DNA of 64,000 nucleotides from Gemmobacter aquaticus (GTDB lineage: Bacteria > Pseudomonadota > Alphaproteobacteria > Rhodobacterales > Rhodobacteraceae): positions 372,001-436,000 of the forward strand of contig NZ_VOAK01000011.1 of the NCBI RefSeq assembly GCF_007859075.1. Direction: 5' to 3'. Made by a program: the position numbers and the translations under genes. Below the pieces are notes generated by a model. The model ran no database searches and was not told where the DNA came from. It saw only the letters and a program-made list of their open reading frames with translations. Below are positions 17,222 to 24,926 of the stretch, piece after piece. The stretch's first letter is position 1, and every line of letters begins with the position of its first letter.

Positions 17222-17296
17222 GGCCCGTTCGTCTATCGGTTAGGACACCAGGTTTTCAACCTGGGAAGAGGGGTTCGACTCCCCTACGGGCTGCCA
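17222..17296 (+). tRNA. tRNA-Glu (anticodon TTC)
   Basis: A full cloverleaf, 75 nt including an encoded CCA. The acceptor stem is GGCCCGT with ACGGGCT (one G-U pair), the anticodon stem is CCAGG/CCTGG with loop TTTTCAA (anticodon TTC), and the T stem is AGGGG/CCCCT with loop TTCGACT. Confidence 0.97.
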
Positions 17297-17696
17297 AGGT
17301 TCTCCCCATACACACCACGAATTCTTGCGACTTAAGTCGGCTCGCCAGAATTGGTGGGCAATCCCGTCGCGAAGACTGCGGTACTGCCCGATGGAGCGGG
17401 GGGCCTTGGTGGTTCCATTTCATTCGACACATCTGCGCCTGCATCTCTCGCCATCCGGTTCCGTCGTCTCTGTATGGTTCCAGTTTTAAGATGTTGCTCG
17501 GGTTGACGGCCGGAGGGAAAGAGGTTCCTGCGGCGCAAGATCGACCCTTCACGCCGAGCGCTAAAAGCAATTGGCACCGGCTCTCCTGTCCTGACAACGC
17601 CACGGTTCAACATCATGGAACCACTACCGGGAGCAGATGCTGCAAGACCGAAAAAACCGCTTGTCTGTCCCGAGGACCACAAATATACGGGTCGGC
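17297..17696. other. Intergenic region between tRNA-Glu and tRNA-Ser
   Basis: 400 bases in which I see no gene, hairpin terminator or repeat that I can support. Open frames here run through the flanking tRNA and look non-coding. It presumably holds the tRNA-Ser promoter. Confidence 0.5.
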
Positions 17697-17786
17697 GGAG
17701 ACGTGGCCGAGTGGTCGAAGGCACACCCCTGCTAAGGGTGCAGGCCCGGAAGGGTCTCGAGGGTTCGAATCCCTTCGTCTCCGCCA
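17697..17786 (+). tRNA. tRNA-Ser (anticodon GCT)
   Basis: A class II tRNA of 90 nt including CCA. The acceptor stem is GGAGACG/CGTCTCC, the anticodon loop is CTGCTAA (anticodon GCT) on stem CACCC/GGGTG, there is a long variable arm (CCCGGAAGGG region), and the T loop is TTCGAAT. An insertion sequence begins about 150 bases downstream. Confidence 0.97.
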
Positions 17787-17939
17787 TTTCCCTATTGCCG
17801 TGGAATTCGTATTGCGCTGATTTTGCGCGATATTTTTGCGAGTATAGCTGGAACTGGCTCTGCGCAACGCGCAATCTGCTGCACATTTTGCTGCACAAAG
17901 CGCTGCACGCAGACTTGAGAGGCAGGTGCAGGCTTGCTA

Positions 17940-17957
17940 GGGTCAGGACCCATTGAT
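17940..17957 (+). repeat. Left inverted repeat of the IS427-group element
   Basis: GGGTCAGGACCCATTGAT. It matches the right end in 15 of 18 positions and is directly preceded by the TA of a CTAG target site. Confidence 0.88.
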
Positions 17958-18013
17958 CGGCTTGAGGCCGCTCGGCCTGCGTGATTCAAGGCCCCGACCT
18001 GACGGGGGTGATG

Positions 18014-18373
18014 ATGAGCAATCTATTCTGGCTGACAGATGAGCAGATGGAGCGGTTGAAGCCATTCTTCCTGAAGAGCCACGGCAAGCCGCGGGTGGAT
18101 GATCTGCGGGTTTTGAGCGGCATAATCTTCATCAATCGCAATGTCTTGAGGTGGCGCGCCGCGCCGCGTGAGTATGGTCTGCCAAAGACACTCTATAACC
18201 GGTGGAAGCGGTGGGGGGACATGGGGGTCTTTGCCCTGATGATGGAGGGGCTGGCCCCGACAGGCACCGAGCTGAAGACGGTAATGATCGACGCGACCTA
18301 TCTTAAGGCGCACCGCACGGCTTCGAGCCTGCGGGTGAAAAAGGGGGACCTGACGACCAGAGCGGGCGTTTGA
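18014..18373 (+). CDS. IS427-group transposase, orfA
   Basis: 119 residues starting MSNLFWLTDEQMERLKPFF, with GGGGG as ribosome site. It is the N-terminal, helix-turn-helix part of an IS5-family transposase and includes the first catalytic Asp in 'TVMIDATYLKAHRTASS'. Translation must shift -1 at GTGAAAAAGGGGG (18340-18352) to read on into orfB as KKGGPDDQ...GRLIGRTKGG, the usual continuation in this group. Without the shift it ends 9 codons later. Confidence 0.88.
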   Translation: MSNLFWLTDEQMERLKPFFLKSHGKPRVDDLRVLSGIIFINRNVLRWRAAPREYGLPKTLYNRWKRWGDMGVFALMMEGLAPTGTELKTVMIDATYLKAHRTASSLRVKKGDLTTRAGV

Positions 18374-18782
18374 TCGGGCGGACCAAGGGAGGGCTGAACA
18401 CCACATGGCATGCCGTCACGGACGCCAAGGGAAGGCCCCTGAAATTCTTCATGACTGCAGGCCAGGTCAGCGACTACACTGGAGCCGCCGCCTTTCTGGG
18501 CAGCTTGCCTGCTGCCGAATGGTTGATCGCGGACCGGGATTATGACGCCGACTGGTTCCGAGATGCGTTGAAAGACGAGGGATGCGCCCCTGTATCCCCG
18601 GTTGGAAGTCGCGCGGCAAAGCTGTCCGCTACGACAAGCGACGCTATCGCCGCCGCAACCGCATCGAGATCATGTTCGGCCGACTGAAAGACTGGCGCAG
18701 GGTCGCAACCCGATACGACAGGTGCGCCAAGACCTTCCTGTCCGCCGTCGCCCTCGCCGAAACCGTCATATTCTGGCTTTGA
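18370..18782 (+). pseudogene. IS427-group transposase, orfB, with a second frame break
   Basis: The catalytic part begins LIGRTKGGLNTTWHAVTDA and includes the second Asp (WLIADRDYDADWF). After 'ALKDEG' the frame is lost by an apparent one-base deletion near 18581. The correct sequence continues in another frame as PCIPGWKSRGKAVRYDKRRY...IEIMFGRLKDWRRVATRYDR, which holds the catalytic Glu (IEIMFGRLKDW), and ends at 18782. As given, no single frameshift yields a complete DDE transposase, so the copy is probably dead unless this is a sequencing error. Confidence 0.85.
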
Positions 18783-18784
18783 CG

Positions 18785-18802
18785 ATCAATGAGTCCGGAC
18801 GC
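18785..18802 (-). repeat. Right inverted repeat of the IS427-group element
   Basis: Read on the minus strand it is GCGTCCGGACTCATTGAT, followed on the plus strand by the duplicated TA of the target. Confidence 0.88.
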
Positions 18803-18819
18803 TAGAACGGGTCATCACA

Positions 18820-19605
18820 CTAGTCGATGATATGGTAGCCGCCATCGACATAGATGACCTGTCCGGTCATGTGGCGGGCCGCATCGAGTGCCAGAAAGGC
18901 GCAGGTCGCGCCGACATCGTCGATCGTGACAAGGGCGCGGGCGGGTGCATCCGATTTGGCCTTGTCCAGCAGGGCGTCGAATTCGGCGATGCCGGATGCT
19001 GCCCGTGTCGCCAGCGGGCCAGGCGAGATGGCGTGGACACGGATGCCCTTTGGCCCAAGCTCGGCTGCCATATAGCGCACGGCGCTTTCCAGCGCGGCCT
19101 TGGCCACGCCCATGATATTGTAGTTCTCGACCACCATCTGCGCGCCGTAATAGGTCATGGTGAACAGGGTGCCGCCCTTCGTCATCAGCGGTTCGGCCAG
19201 ATGCGCCATCCGCAGGAAGGACCAGCACGAGACGTCCATGGTCTTCAGAAACCCGTCGCGCGGGGCATCGGTCACACGCCCATGCAACGTATCGCGCGGT
19301 GAGAAGGCAATCGAATGGATCACGAAATCTAGCGCGCCCCAGTCTTGCGCGATACGGTCGAACACCGCCTCCATCTGGCCATCCTGCATGACATCGAGCG
19401 GCAGGAAGATCTCGGCGTCAACCTCTTGCGCCAATGGCTCTACATGCGGCTTTGCCTTGTCGCCCAGATAGGTGATCGCCAGTTCAGCCCCAAGCGCCCG
19501 GAAGGCGCGCGCGCAGCCCCATGCGATGGACTGATCATTCGCGATGCCGACAATCAGGCCACGTTTGCCCTCAAGAAGTTTGGCCTTTGCGGTGGGAAGC
19601 GTCAT
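18820..19605 (-). CDS. fabI: Enoyl-[acyl-carrier-protein] reductase (NADH)
   Basis: A 261-residue short-chain dehydrogenase of the FabI type, which reduces enoyl-ACP in the last step of fatty acid elongation. The N-terminal cofactor site is GLIVGIANDQSIAWGCARA (FabI form of the glycine loop). Residues 93-100 read IHSIAFSP, and the catalytic pair lies in Y-x6-K (NYNIMGVAKAAL, about 156-163). The C-terminal GQVIYVDGGYHI is diagnostic. It is the last gene of a minus-strand run DUF3141-pta-ackA-fabI, 26 bases from ackA. The IS insertion lies just beyond its stop, where the natural terminator would be. Confidence 0.95.
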   Translation of the reverse strand: MTLPTAKAKLLEGKRGLIVGIANDQSIAWGCARAFRALGAELAITYLGDKAKPHVEPLAQEVDAEIFLPLDVMQDGQMEAVFDRIAQDWGALDFVIHSIAFSPRDTLHGRVTDAPRDGFLKTMDVSCWSFLRMAHLAEPLMTKGGTLFTMTYYGAQMVVENYNIMGVAKAALESAVRYMAAELGPKGIRVHAISPGPLATRAASGIAEFDALLDKAKSDAPARALVTIDDVGATCAFLALDAARHMTGQVIYVDGGYHIID

Positions 19606-19631
19606 TTCGGTCTCCAGGTCAATGGGGCGTG

Positions 19632-20807
19632 TCAGTCCAGCAATGCAAGCGTCTGGCGGGCGATCATCAGTTCTTCGTCGGTGGGAATGACCATCAGGCG
19701 CAGCTTTGAGCCGGGGGTCGAGATCACCATCTCGTTCCGCTCATTGGCCGCAGCATCCAGTTCTGCGCCCAGCCAGCCGATACGTTCCGCGATGCGCGTA
19801 CGCACCTGCGGCGCGTTCTCGCCAATCCCTGCGGTGAAGACCAGCGCATCCAGCCCACCCAGGGCCGCCGTCAGACCTCCGATACTGATGGCGCACCGGT
19901 GGACGAAGTGATCGATTGCAAAGGCTGCGCGCGGGTCAGTGCTGACCAGCAGGTCGCGCATGTCGTTCGACACCCCCGACAGGCCCTTCAGCCCCGACTG
20001 CTTGTAGAGAAGGTCTGAAACCTCGGCCGCGCTCATGCCCTTTTGGTCAATGAGGTAGAGAACAACGCCTGGATCAAGCTGGCCGGGGCGCGTGCCCATT
20101 GGCAGGCCGTCCAGCGCCGTGAACCCCATGGTGCTTTCGACGCTGCGCCCTCCGCGGATCGCGCACATCGACGCACCTGACCCCAGATGCGCCACGATGA
20201 TGCGGCCCGCGCTCAGGTCGGGCGCCACCGTCTGCAGACGGTTGGCGATGTATTCGTAGGACAGGCCGTGGAACCCGTAGCGCCGGACACCTTCGTCATA
20301 AAGCGCCGCCGGAATTGCGTAACAATCGGCAACGGGCGCATGGCCCCGGTGAAAGGCCGTGTCGAAACAGGCGACCTGCGCCATGTCGGGGGCTGCCGCC
20401 ATGACCATGCGGATGGGGGCAAGGTTGTTGGGTTGATGCAGCGGCGCCAGATCCTCAAACCGTTCGAGCCGTTTCAGCACATCGGCGTCGATCCGCACCG
20501 CGCGGTCATAATCCGGGCCGCCATGCACGACACGATGGCCGATGGCGCGCAGCGTCATGCCCTCGGCGTGCTCGACAAGCCACTGGCGCAGGCGCCCTGT
20601 CGCCGCAGCGAGATCCGGAATTTCGGCGGCAGGGTAAGACTGATCGAGCAGTGCCGCACCATCCCTGTCCGCCACGCGGAACCGGGGATGCACACCGATC
20701 CCGTCGATCTGACCCTTGTACAGCCGTTCAGGGCCGGCGGGTGTGATGTCGAAGATCTGGAACTTGAGGCTGGAGGAGCCGGCGTTCAGGACAAGGATGA
20801 CATCCAT
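19632..20807 (-). CDS. ackA: Acetate kinase
   Basis: A 391-residue acetate/propionate kinase. The start [20 protein letters not shown] is the family signature 1 (N7, S10, S12, K14 bind phosphate). 'GHRVVHGG' (His and Gly, near 111) and '[17 protein letters not shown]' (catalytic His, near 175) follow, and [13 protein letters not shown] near 325 is the adenosine site. It converts acetyl phosphate to acetate with ATP formation, or the reverse. The start lies 3 bases after the pta stop. Together they interconvert acetyl-CoA and acetate. Confidence 0.96.
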   Translation of the reverse strand: MDVILVLNAGSSSLKFQIFDITPAGPERLYKGQIDGIGVHPRFRVADRDGAALLDQSYPAAEIPDLAAATGRLRQWLVEHAEGMTLRAIGHRVVHGGPDYDRAVRIDADVLKRLERFEDLAPLHQPNNLAPIRMVMAAAPDMAQVACFDTAFHRGHAPVADCYAIPAALYDEGVRRYGFHGLSYEYIANRLQTVAPDLSAGRIIVAHLGSGASMCAIRGGRSVESTMGFTALDGLPMGTRPGQLDPGVVLYLIDQKGMSAAEVSDLLYKQSGLKGLSGVSNDMRDLLVSTDPRAAFAIDHFVHRCAISIGGLTAALGGLDALVFTAGIGENAPQVRTRIAERIGWLGAELDAAANERNEMVISTPGSKLRLMVIPTDEELMIARQTLALLD

Positions 20808-20810
20808 GGA

Positions 20811-21764
20811 TCAGACCCTTGGCACCGCGGCCTTGGCGCGGCGCGCGGCGGCGAGGATATTGCCCACGGCGGCCGAGGCGAGCCGGGTGCGTACACTATC
20901 GGCCCGGCTGGTCAGGATCACCGGCACGCGGGCGCCCAGAACGATGCCCGCGGCATCGGCATGCGCCATGAAGGTCAGGTTCTTGGCCAGCATGTTCCCG
21001 GCCTCCAGATCCGGCACGACAAGGATCTGCGCGCGCCCAGCGACGGGGCCGTTGATGCCCTTGATGCGTGCGGCCTCGGGGTCAATTGCATTGTCAAAGG
21101 CCAGGGGGCCGTCCAGCGTTCCCCCGGTGATCTGTCCCCGGTCGGCCATCTTGCAAAGTGCTGCCGCCTCGATGGTTGAGGGGATCTTGGTCGTCACCGT
21201 TTCAACGGCCGAGAGGATGGCCACGCGGGGCTCTGCGTTGCCCAGGGCGTGGCACAGGTCAATCGCGTTCTGGATGATGTCGCGCTTGGTCTCGAGGTCG
21301 GGAAAGATGTTGATCGCCGCATCGGTGATGAAGAGGGTCTCTTCATGTCCGGGGACGTCCATGATGAAGACATGGCTGATCCGCCGCCCCGTGCGCAGAC
21401 CCGTCGCCGAGGAGGTGATCTCATGCATCAACTCATCAGTGTGCAGGCTGCCCTTCATCAGAAGTTCGGCCTTGCCTTCGCGGATCATCGCAACGGCAAG
21501 CGCCGCTCCGGCCTCGCTGTTGGGCGCGGACACGATCTCGACCCCGGTCAGGTCAAGCCCGCACTGGCTGGCCACGCCGCGGATGCGCGCTTCGGGCCCG
21601 ACAAGAATGGGCACGATCAGCCCGGCATCGCGGGCCTCCAGCGCCCCGGCCAGAGAGCTTTCGTCGCAGGGATGCACGACCAGCGTGGTCGCGGCCGGAA
21701 GGTCATTCGCGGCATCGATCAGCAGGTCATACTTTGCGTGGCTCGTCGGTTCCTGTGCGGTCAT
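20811..21764 (-). CDS. pta: Phosphate acetyl/butyryltransferase
   Basis: A 317-residue stand-alone PTA/PTB domain that transfers acetyl from CoA to phosphate. Key stretches are 'IVPILVGPEARIRGVA', 'AELLMKGSLHTDELMHEI' (near 100), 'SHVFIMDVPGHEETLFITDAAINI' split around 130-150, and 'NILVVPDLEAGNMLAKNL' type sequence near 245. It lacks the MaoC hydratase domain fused to this enzyme in some proteobacteria. It lies 30 bases after the DUF3141 gene and 3 bases before ackA. The substrate range (acetyl, propionyl, butyryl) is not certain. Confidence 0.92.
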   Translation of the reverse strand: MTAQEPTSHAKYDLLIDAANDLPAATTLVVHPCDESSLAGALEARDAGLIVPILVGPEARIRGVASQCGLDLTGVEIVSAPNSEAGAALAVAMIREGKAELLMKGSLHTDELMHEITSSATGLRTGRRISHVFIMDVPGHEETLFITDAAINIFPDLETKRDIIQNAIDLCHALGNAEPRVAILSAVETVTTKIPSTIEAAALCKMADRGQITGGTLDGPLAFDNAIDPEAARIKGINGPVAGRAQILVVPDLEAGNMLAKNLTFMAHADAAGIVLGARVPVILTSRADSVRTRLASAAVGNILAAARRAKAAVPRV

Positions 21765-21794
21765 GCGTCATTCCCTTTGCGGCATCGAATGCGA

Positions 21795-23978
21795 TTACGG
21801 CGTTTTGGTCCCTGCTGGTCGCGCCTTGACCGGTGTGATGCGGGGCTCGGGGTCGAAAATGCCCTCAACCCTATGCATCCGTTCGGCCACCTCTCCCTCC
21901 AGCGGGCCTGTGCCCTCAAGGATATGCCGGATAGTGTCGATCGTCGCGCGGCGGGGGGCGCTGTCTTCGGGCAAGAGGTCGGGCAGCGCGGCCATTGCGG
22001 CCTCTTCATTGATCTTCAGCATCAGGAACTGACGCCGGACAATCTGCTTGAATTCTGAAAGGCTCAGCCCGGAACTGCCGGTCTGGCTCTGCCGAAGCCG
22101 GCGGATCACCTCGAATCCGCGCTCATCCACGGCGGCGCGGGGCAGGCCCACATAGATCAGCGCCCGGATCGCAGCCTCGCGCAGCCCCCCCTTGCTGAAA
22201 TCGACGCGCAACTCGTCGACCTTTTGGCGAACCAGCTCGGCATGCAAGGGGCTTTTCGCGGCGCGGCGGGGCCGCTTGTCCGAGGCCGTATCGACGCCAA
22301 GCGCGGTTTGCAGGGCGGGCGAGCCATAGATGCGGTGGAAGGCATCCTCTGCCGATCGCTCTGCCATCTTCCGAAAATCTTCAAGCCCCGTGACGATCGC
22401 GTCCGAAAGCTTTGCCTGCCAGGCGAGGAAAGGGTTCTCGGGGTCGGCCTGCTTGCGATCTTCGCGCACCTTTTCGGCCGATGACGCGACCCAGGCCATG
22501 AAGGGGTTTGCCGGCCCGAAGACATCATACTGCAGACGCAACGGATGCATCCGCTTCATCGTCTCGGCCACGGCCGGGGTGACCATGGCCTTGACGACCG
22601 GCTGGGCGAATGTGCGGTACAGCGCGAGGTTGAGCTCGGATGCGCGCGCGGCGGCGGCGAACATGCGCTCGTCCTCGATGGAGTTGCCACCAAGGGCGCG
22701 GATGTCGTCAAGCGTCCGTGCCTCGCAACGCATGACCCATTCTCCGGTCGCAAGGCCGCTTGCGTCGGCCTCACGCGGGGTCAGCACCGCCTCGTAGAGG
22801 CCGGGTGGAAGTATGTCGATCAGATCGATGTTCGAGGCAAACTCGTCATGTTCCTTCCGCGCGACGCCGGCCGAGACGAAGATGCCAAGGTGGCCGATGC
22901 TATCGTGGATGGTGTAGACAATGGTCTGACCATGGGCGCGGATTTCGTCCACGCTGTCATAAAGGTCAAGGATCCAGTCCAGCGCCTGCTGCGGCGGGGT
23001 GATGTTGTCACCCTTGGAGCAGAAAACCACGATGGGCGAGCGGATGTTGCGCAGATCGATGCTGGTGCCGTCAGAAGTACGGATCTCGCCCGCCGCCAGC
23101 TTGTTGCCGACGAAAAGCTCATCGACGATGAACTGCATCTCCTCGGCATTCAGCGAAACATGACCGCCCCACCACTTCTCGAACCCCAGATAGCGGTCGG
23201 CCTCGGTGTCGATCTTGGAGTAGAGGTTGTATTGCTTGGACCAGAGCGTGTTTGCCGGGTTCTGGTTCTCGAAATTGCTGACAAGCCAGGCGCCGTCAAA
23301 GACGCCCGCACCCAAGTCACCAGCAAGCGCAGTCAACCAGCTGCCGCCCAAGAGGCCGCCGGAATAGCGCATCGGGTACTGCCCGCGTACCCCTGCCCAA
23401 TATGACAGGGGCGAGCCCGCGACGATAATCGGACCGAAGAGCTCGGGGCGCAGCGCCGCCAGCATCATGACAGCCCAGCCCGCCTGGCAGTTGCCGATTA
23501 CGCAGGGCTTGCCGTCGGCCTCGGGGTGCAGGGTGATGACATGTTCCAGAAACTCTGCCTCGGCGCGGGCAACGTCCTCGATGGTCTGCCCTGGCACCGG
23601 ATCGGGCAGAAACCCCACGAAATAGCACGGATGCCCCGCCCGCATTGCGACGCCGATCTCGCTGTCGGCCTTGAAGCCGCCGATGCCCGGCCCATGGCCC
23701 GCGCGCGGGTCCACAACCACGAAGGGCCGTTTGCGCGCATCAAGGATGATGCCCTCGGGTGGCAGGATGCGGACCAGCAGATAGTTGACCGGACGTTTGA
23801 GGCGACGCCCGTCGCAGACAAGCTCGGCCCTGAAGTCGAGCACGTTCGGCACGGCCTCGGCGTTATGGGCGGCAGACTGCGCGGACCTTTGGCGCATCAC
23901 GTCCAGAAACAGGATCGCGCGCTGGCGTGCATCGGCCAGATAGCCCATGGCATCGGCGGGGGTGGGAAGCTCTGACAT
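21795..23978 (-). CDS. DUF3141 alpha/beta-hydrolase related to PHA synthase
   Basis: A 727-residue protein, the first gene of the pta-ackA-fabI run. Residues 60-370 form an alpha/beta hydrolase core with a PHA-synthase-like box, VIGNCQAGWAVMM (Cys164; PHA synthases have G-x-C-x-G-G). An Asp follows in VVFCSKGDNITPPQQALDW (Asp324) and a His in IHDSIGHLGIF (His363), so a complete Cys-Asp-His triad is present. The C-terminal 350 residues are helical and family specific. DUF3141 proteins are annotated as PHA-synthase-like, but polymerase activity is not shown. Linkage to acetyl-CoA/acetyl-phosphate and enoyl-ACP enzymes suggests a role in acyl-CoA or polyester metabolism. Confidence 0.85.
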   Translation of the reverse strand: MSELPTPADAMGYLADARQRAILFLDVMRQRSAQSAAHNAEAVPNVLDFRAELVCDGRRLKRPVNYLLVRILPPEGIILDARKRPFVVVDPRAGHGPGIGGFKADSEIGVAMRAGHPCYFVGFLPDPVPGQTIEDVARAEAEFLEHVITLHPEADGKPCVIGNCQAGWAVMMLAALRPELFGPIIVAGSPLSYWAGVRGQYPMRYSGGLLGGSWLTALAGDLGAGVFDGAWLVSNFENQNPANTLWSKQYNLYSKIDTEADRYLGFEKWWGGHVSLNAEEMQFIVDELFVGNKLAAGEIRTSDGTSIDLRNIRSPIVVFCSKGDNITPPQQALDWILDLYDSVDEIRAHGQTIVYTIHDSIGHLGIFVSAGVARKEHDEFASNIDLIDILPPGLYEAVLTPREADASGLATGEWVMRCEARTLDDIRALGGNSIEDERMFAAAARASELNLALYRTFAQPVVKAMVTPAVAETMKRMHPLRLQYDVFGPANPFMAWVASSAEKVREDRKQADPENPFLAWQAKLSDAIVTGLEDFRKMAERSAEDAFHRIYGSPALQTALGVDTASDKRPRRAAKSPLHAELVRQKVDELRVDFSKGGLREAAIRALIYVGLPRAAVDERGFEVIRRLRQSQTGSSGLSLSEFKQIVRRQFLMLKINEEAAMAALPDLLPEDSAPRRATIDTIRHILEGTGPLEGEVAERMHRVEGIFDPEPRITPVKARPAGTKTP

Positions 23979-24229
23979 CGCTGATCTCCTTGCTGATCCG
24001 ACTCAGCACCAAGTCACGTTCCGTGCGCCTTCAATTGCCCCGGCGTGCATCGGGTCGGCCATGACCCAGATCAAGCCCGGACCGATACCTGACGTTTCCC
24101 CTGCCACTTCTTCAGGCCCATGACCGAGGTCAGGCATAGACGGGTATCAGTCTTGCTAATGTTAGGCGAAACTGACGGCTCCGTCGCTCAGTTTTGCCGC
24201 TCCAATTGGCGGGCGTGGGCGAAGAAGAC
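23979..24229. other. Start of a decayed region, no gene seen
   Basis: About 250 bases upstream of the DUF3141 gene, which must include its promoter. I see no intact gene, terminator or repeat. Confidence 0.4.
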
Positions 24230-24457
24230 TTACACCAGCGTGGAACTCCGCCAGTCTTGCGGGCAGATCAACGCCTCTTTCATCATCATCTGGTCCTTCG
24301 GATCCAGTCGAATCGGGACCAGCCCGTGGTCCTCGTCAAACTCGGCCAGCGAAACAGAACCGATACTTGGGCCAGAAGCCACGATCTCGCGCTTTTCGGC
24401 CACGGTCGCAGGCCTAGGGTCCACACCCGCAGACTTAGCCGCGACTTCCAGCTTCAT
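24230..24457 (-). pseudogene. Short open frame, possible gene fragment
   Basis: 75 codons starting MKLEVAAKSAGVDP and including 'SVSLAEFDEDHGLVPIRLDP'. The codon use and the segment 'GLVPIRL' look like once-coding DNA. There is a faint resemblance to the porter-domain stretch of RND efflux pumps ('REGD.LIPIVLR'), but it is too weak for a name. The surrounding sequence is clearly decayed. Confidence 0.25.
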
Positions 24458-24459
24458 CC

Positions 24460-24730
24460 GTGTCCTGGAGCCGCGTTATCAAAGTACCAGCAGGTATTCT
24501 GCCAGTCGCGCGAAGGTCAGGCGCCTTGTCCGCGTAATGGCCGTAAAGACTGCTGACAACCGTTTCGGCGTTTCCGGTGCAGGCCGAAATGCGCACGCCC
24601 GGATATCGCTGCCGGAAGCCGTGACCCTCGGTGCCCATTTATCTTGCCGAGGCCGTGTCGGGGATGATCGACCACGACATCGAACGGGCGGCAAACAACT
24701 GCGCTGCAATCCTGCAAGAATGTTGAGGGT
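24460..24730 (-). pseudogene. Frameshifted receiver-domain remnant
   Basis: Two frames together read like the second half of a response-regulator receiver. One has RPFDVVVDHPRHGLGKINGH, comparable with 'FDLVLTDIRMPGM.G'. The other continues FRQRYPGVRISACTGNAE and then RIPAGTLITRLQD, comparable with '..PGLPVLLTSGY....KPFT...LLARV'. At least one frameshift separates them and no start is visible, so this is probably a fragment of a lost two-component gene. Confidence 0.42.
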
Positions 24731-24865
24731 CTTCGGCAGACCATACAGCCCCAGCGTATTGCTCCACCACAAGTGATTGTTATCAAACGATATTATACCA
24801 TCCAAGGCCCCGTGGTCATCTGCCCGCGCCAGCCGCGCGTCTGTGGGCCAGAAAAGGTTTCTCAT
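24700..24865 (-). pseudogene. IS5-family transposase N-terminal remnant
   Basis: Reads MRNLFWPTDARLARADDHG, then GIISFDNNHLWW and YGLPKTLNI. It aligns with the N-terminus of the intact orfA of this window (NLFWLTDEQ, VDDLRVLSGIIFINRN, EYGLPKTLYN) with a deletion of about ten residues and many substitutions. It is an old relic of an IS427-like element, distinct from the copy at 17940. Confidence 0.7.
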
Positions 24866-24926
24866 CCGTCAGTCTGCTCGCGGAGGCCGAATCATGCCGT
24901 AGACACAAGGTCGATGGGTCCGGGCC

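Larger units (their letters stand above)
17940..18802 (+). mobile_element. IS5-family insertion sequence, IS427 group
   Basis: An 863-bp element bounded by 18-bp imperfect inverted repeats (15 of 18 identical), with outer ends GGGTCAGGACCC and GCGTCCGGACTC. It lies in a CTAG target with a TA duplication (17938-17939 and 18803-18804), the hallmark of the IS427 group. It carries two overlapping transposase frames joined by a -1 frameshift region. The right end lies 17 bases beyond the fabI stop codon, so it probably does not disturb fabI coding. A second frame break in orfB suggests the copy is no longer active. Confidence 0.9.

Noticed and set aside
17332-17898. Minus-strand frame across tRNA-Ser, considered as an integrase remnant
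   Set aside because: Much of it is the complement of the tRNA. The part beyond it shows no tyrosine-recombinase motif, and no duplicated tRNA end is present.
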